DNA of 64,000 nt from contig JAIETG010000002.1 of NCBI GenBank assembly GCA_019745395.1, positions 1 through 64,000 of the forward strand, in the 5' to 3' direction. Positions 63,454 through 64,000 of the stretch are shown here, one piece after another. The DNA is from Rhabdochlamydiaceae bacterium. GTDB lineage: Bacteria > Chlamydiota > Chlamydiia > Chlamydiales > Rhabdochlamydiaceae. Each line of letters starts with the position of its first letter. The stretch's first letter is position 1. The notes below the pieces were generated by a model. The model searched no databases. It saw nothing but the letters and a program-made list of their open reading frames with translations, and was not told the DNA's origin. A program made the position numbers and the translations under genes.

Positions 63454-63598
63454 TCTTGCCTATCCTGTTATTGTTTTGCTTTTTATATTTTATACTGTAG
63501 TTTTGTTTTTTTTCAATGTTTTTTCAGTGTGATTTTCGAATGTTTTCAACTAAGTATTTTATTAAATAGATCAATGGAAATGAGTCTTGCTCTATGCC

Positions 63599-64000
63599 TT
63601 ATTCAGCAATATGAGCAGGATCTTCCGAAGAAAAAACCGTTGAGATAAGAAACTCTAATTCAGGCATTCTTCTTAAGAACTCTGCTAGCGCATATAGAGC
63701 TGCAGTTTGTTTGGTTTGAGGGGAGTTATTGCCAAAAGGCACTTCAGACCAAGATGGAAGCGGTTCTCCGCTATTTAAAATCTCTTCCATAGAGCTTTTT
63801 GATAGTCGTTCCTCTGGAGAGTCCGATGTTTGCGCAGATTGAAAGCGAAGTGTTGCAATGACCATAAGAAATGTGAGATCCATGAGTTTGAAATGGCATA
63901 GTTGCTCTAAAGTCGGTTCTTCATCTTTTAAATAGCATTTCAAAAGTTCTAATCGGTTTTCTAAGGGAAGAGAGGCGGAAAATTTAATGATGTCAAAAAA
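63599..64000 (-). CDS. Protein of unknown function, open at the right edge of the window
   Basis: The frame has no stop up to position 64000, so the true start lies outside; at least 133 codons are inside. The readable part is helical: SASLPLENRLELLKCYLKDE, LEQLCHFKLMDLTFLMVIAT and ALYALAEFLRRMPELEFLIS. No signal or motif is recognisable. The last codons (STVFSSEDPAHIAE) are read from the antisense of the duplicated glucosidase end, so the C-terminus may be newly acquired. Confidence 0.55.
   Translation of the reverse strand, partial: FFDIIKFSASLPLENRLELLKCYLKDEEPTLEQLCHFKLMDLTFLMVIATLRFQSAQTSDSPEERLSKSSMEEILNSGEPLPSWSEVPFGNNSPQTKQTAALYALAEFLRRMPELEFLISTVFSSEDPAHIAE
63601..63639 (+). repeat. 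Partial duplicate of the glucosidase gene 3' end
   Basis: 39 bases (63601-63639) match 63026-63064 in the glucosidase with five mismatches, starting ATTCAGCAATATG and continuing GGATCTT-CGAAGAAAAAA. In the plus frame this copy would read LIQQYEQDLPKKK, near the LIQQYGLDLSKKK end of the enzyme. It lies 575 nt downstream in the same orientation and encodes, on the minus strand, the end of the next gene. Confidence 0.75.

Overview
The window comes from a member of the Chlamydiota (chlamydiae). Several gene strings follow the order I remember from Chlamydia: trxA-trmL-mip-hisS-uhpC-dnaE, lnt-lpxC-fabZ-lpxA-fmt, and one ribosomal protein run from rplC to rplQ followed by gapA. No rpmD or rpmJ lies inside the ribosomal run. 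A full-length folE, a GpgS-like glycosyltransferase, a large GH63-type glucosidase and methionine-salvage enzymes argue for a family outside the classical Chlamydiaceae. I cannot name the species. Most tracts are AT-rich.

Layout. 0-5.1 kb: thioredoxin, a symporter fused to a solute-binding domain, trmL, a Mip-type isomerase and hisS. 5.1-11 kb: a T-rich spacer with a promoter, uhpC and dnaE. 11-17.6 kb: envelope assembly and peptidoglycan genes (BamD-like, LptE-like, D,D-carboxypeptidase) and rRNA methyltransferases (rsmA, rsmB-like) around a SurA-like protein. 17.9-23.3 kb: DoxX-like protein, lipoprotein and lipid A genes, fmt. 23.4-25.4 kb: two tandem inclusion-membrane-like proteins and an SLBB protein. 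25.6-39.2 kb: ribosomal proteins, secY, rpoA, gapA.

40.0-49.5 kb is accessory. An intact tRNA-Leu(UAA) is followed by a 56-nt copy of its own 3' end and, 7.8 kb further on, by a degraded third copy. Between the copies lie a DUF4160/DUF2442 pair, an orphan protein, gene fragments, a pterin/folate block (folE, SDR, divergent DHPS, folB-folK) containing a GpgS-like gene, an FkbM methyltransferase and a 2-oxoglutarate oxygenase.

49.8-57.7 kb is rich in exported proteins: an S9 peptidase, a small beta-sandwich protein, a GDPD phosphodiesterase and a Cys-rich jelly-roll-like protein. Then come MtnB, MtnC and uracil phosphoribosyltransferase, all normally cytosolic enzymes, each beginning with what looks like a Sec signal peptide behind a good ribosome binding site. 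This is the most surprising feature of the window.

58-64 kb: a putative glycosyltransferase, then a two-gene unit of a glucose-dehydrogenase-like SDR and an 882-residue glucosidase. The ribosome binding site of that unit is buried in a perfect 12-bp inverted repeat. The window ends in a gene open at the right edge, and its 3' end overlaps a partial copy of the glucosidase 3' end.
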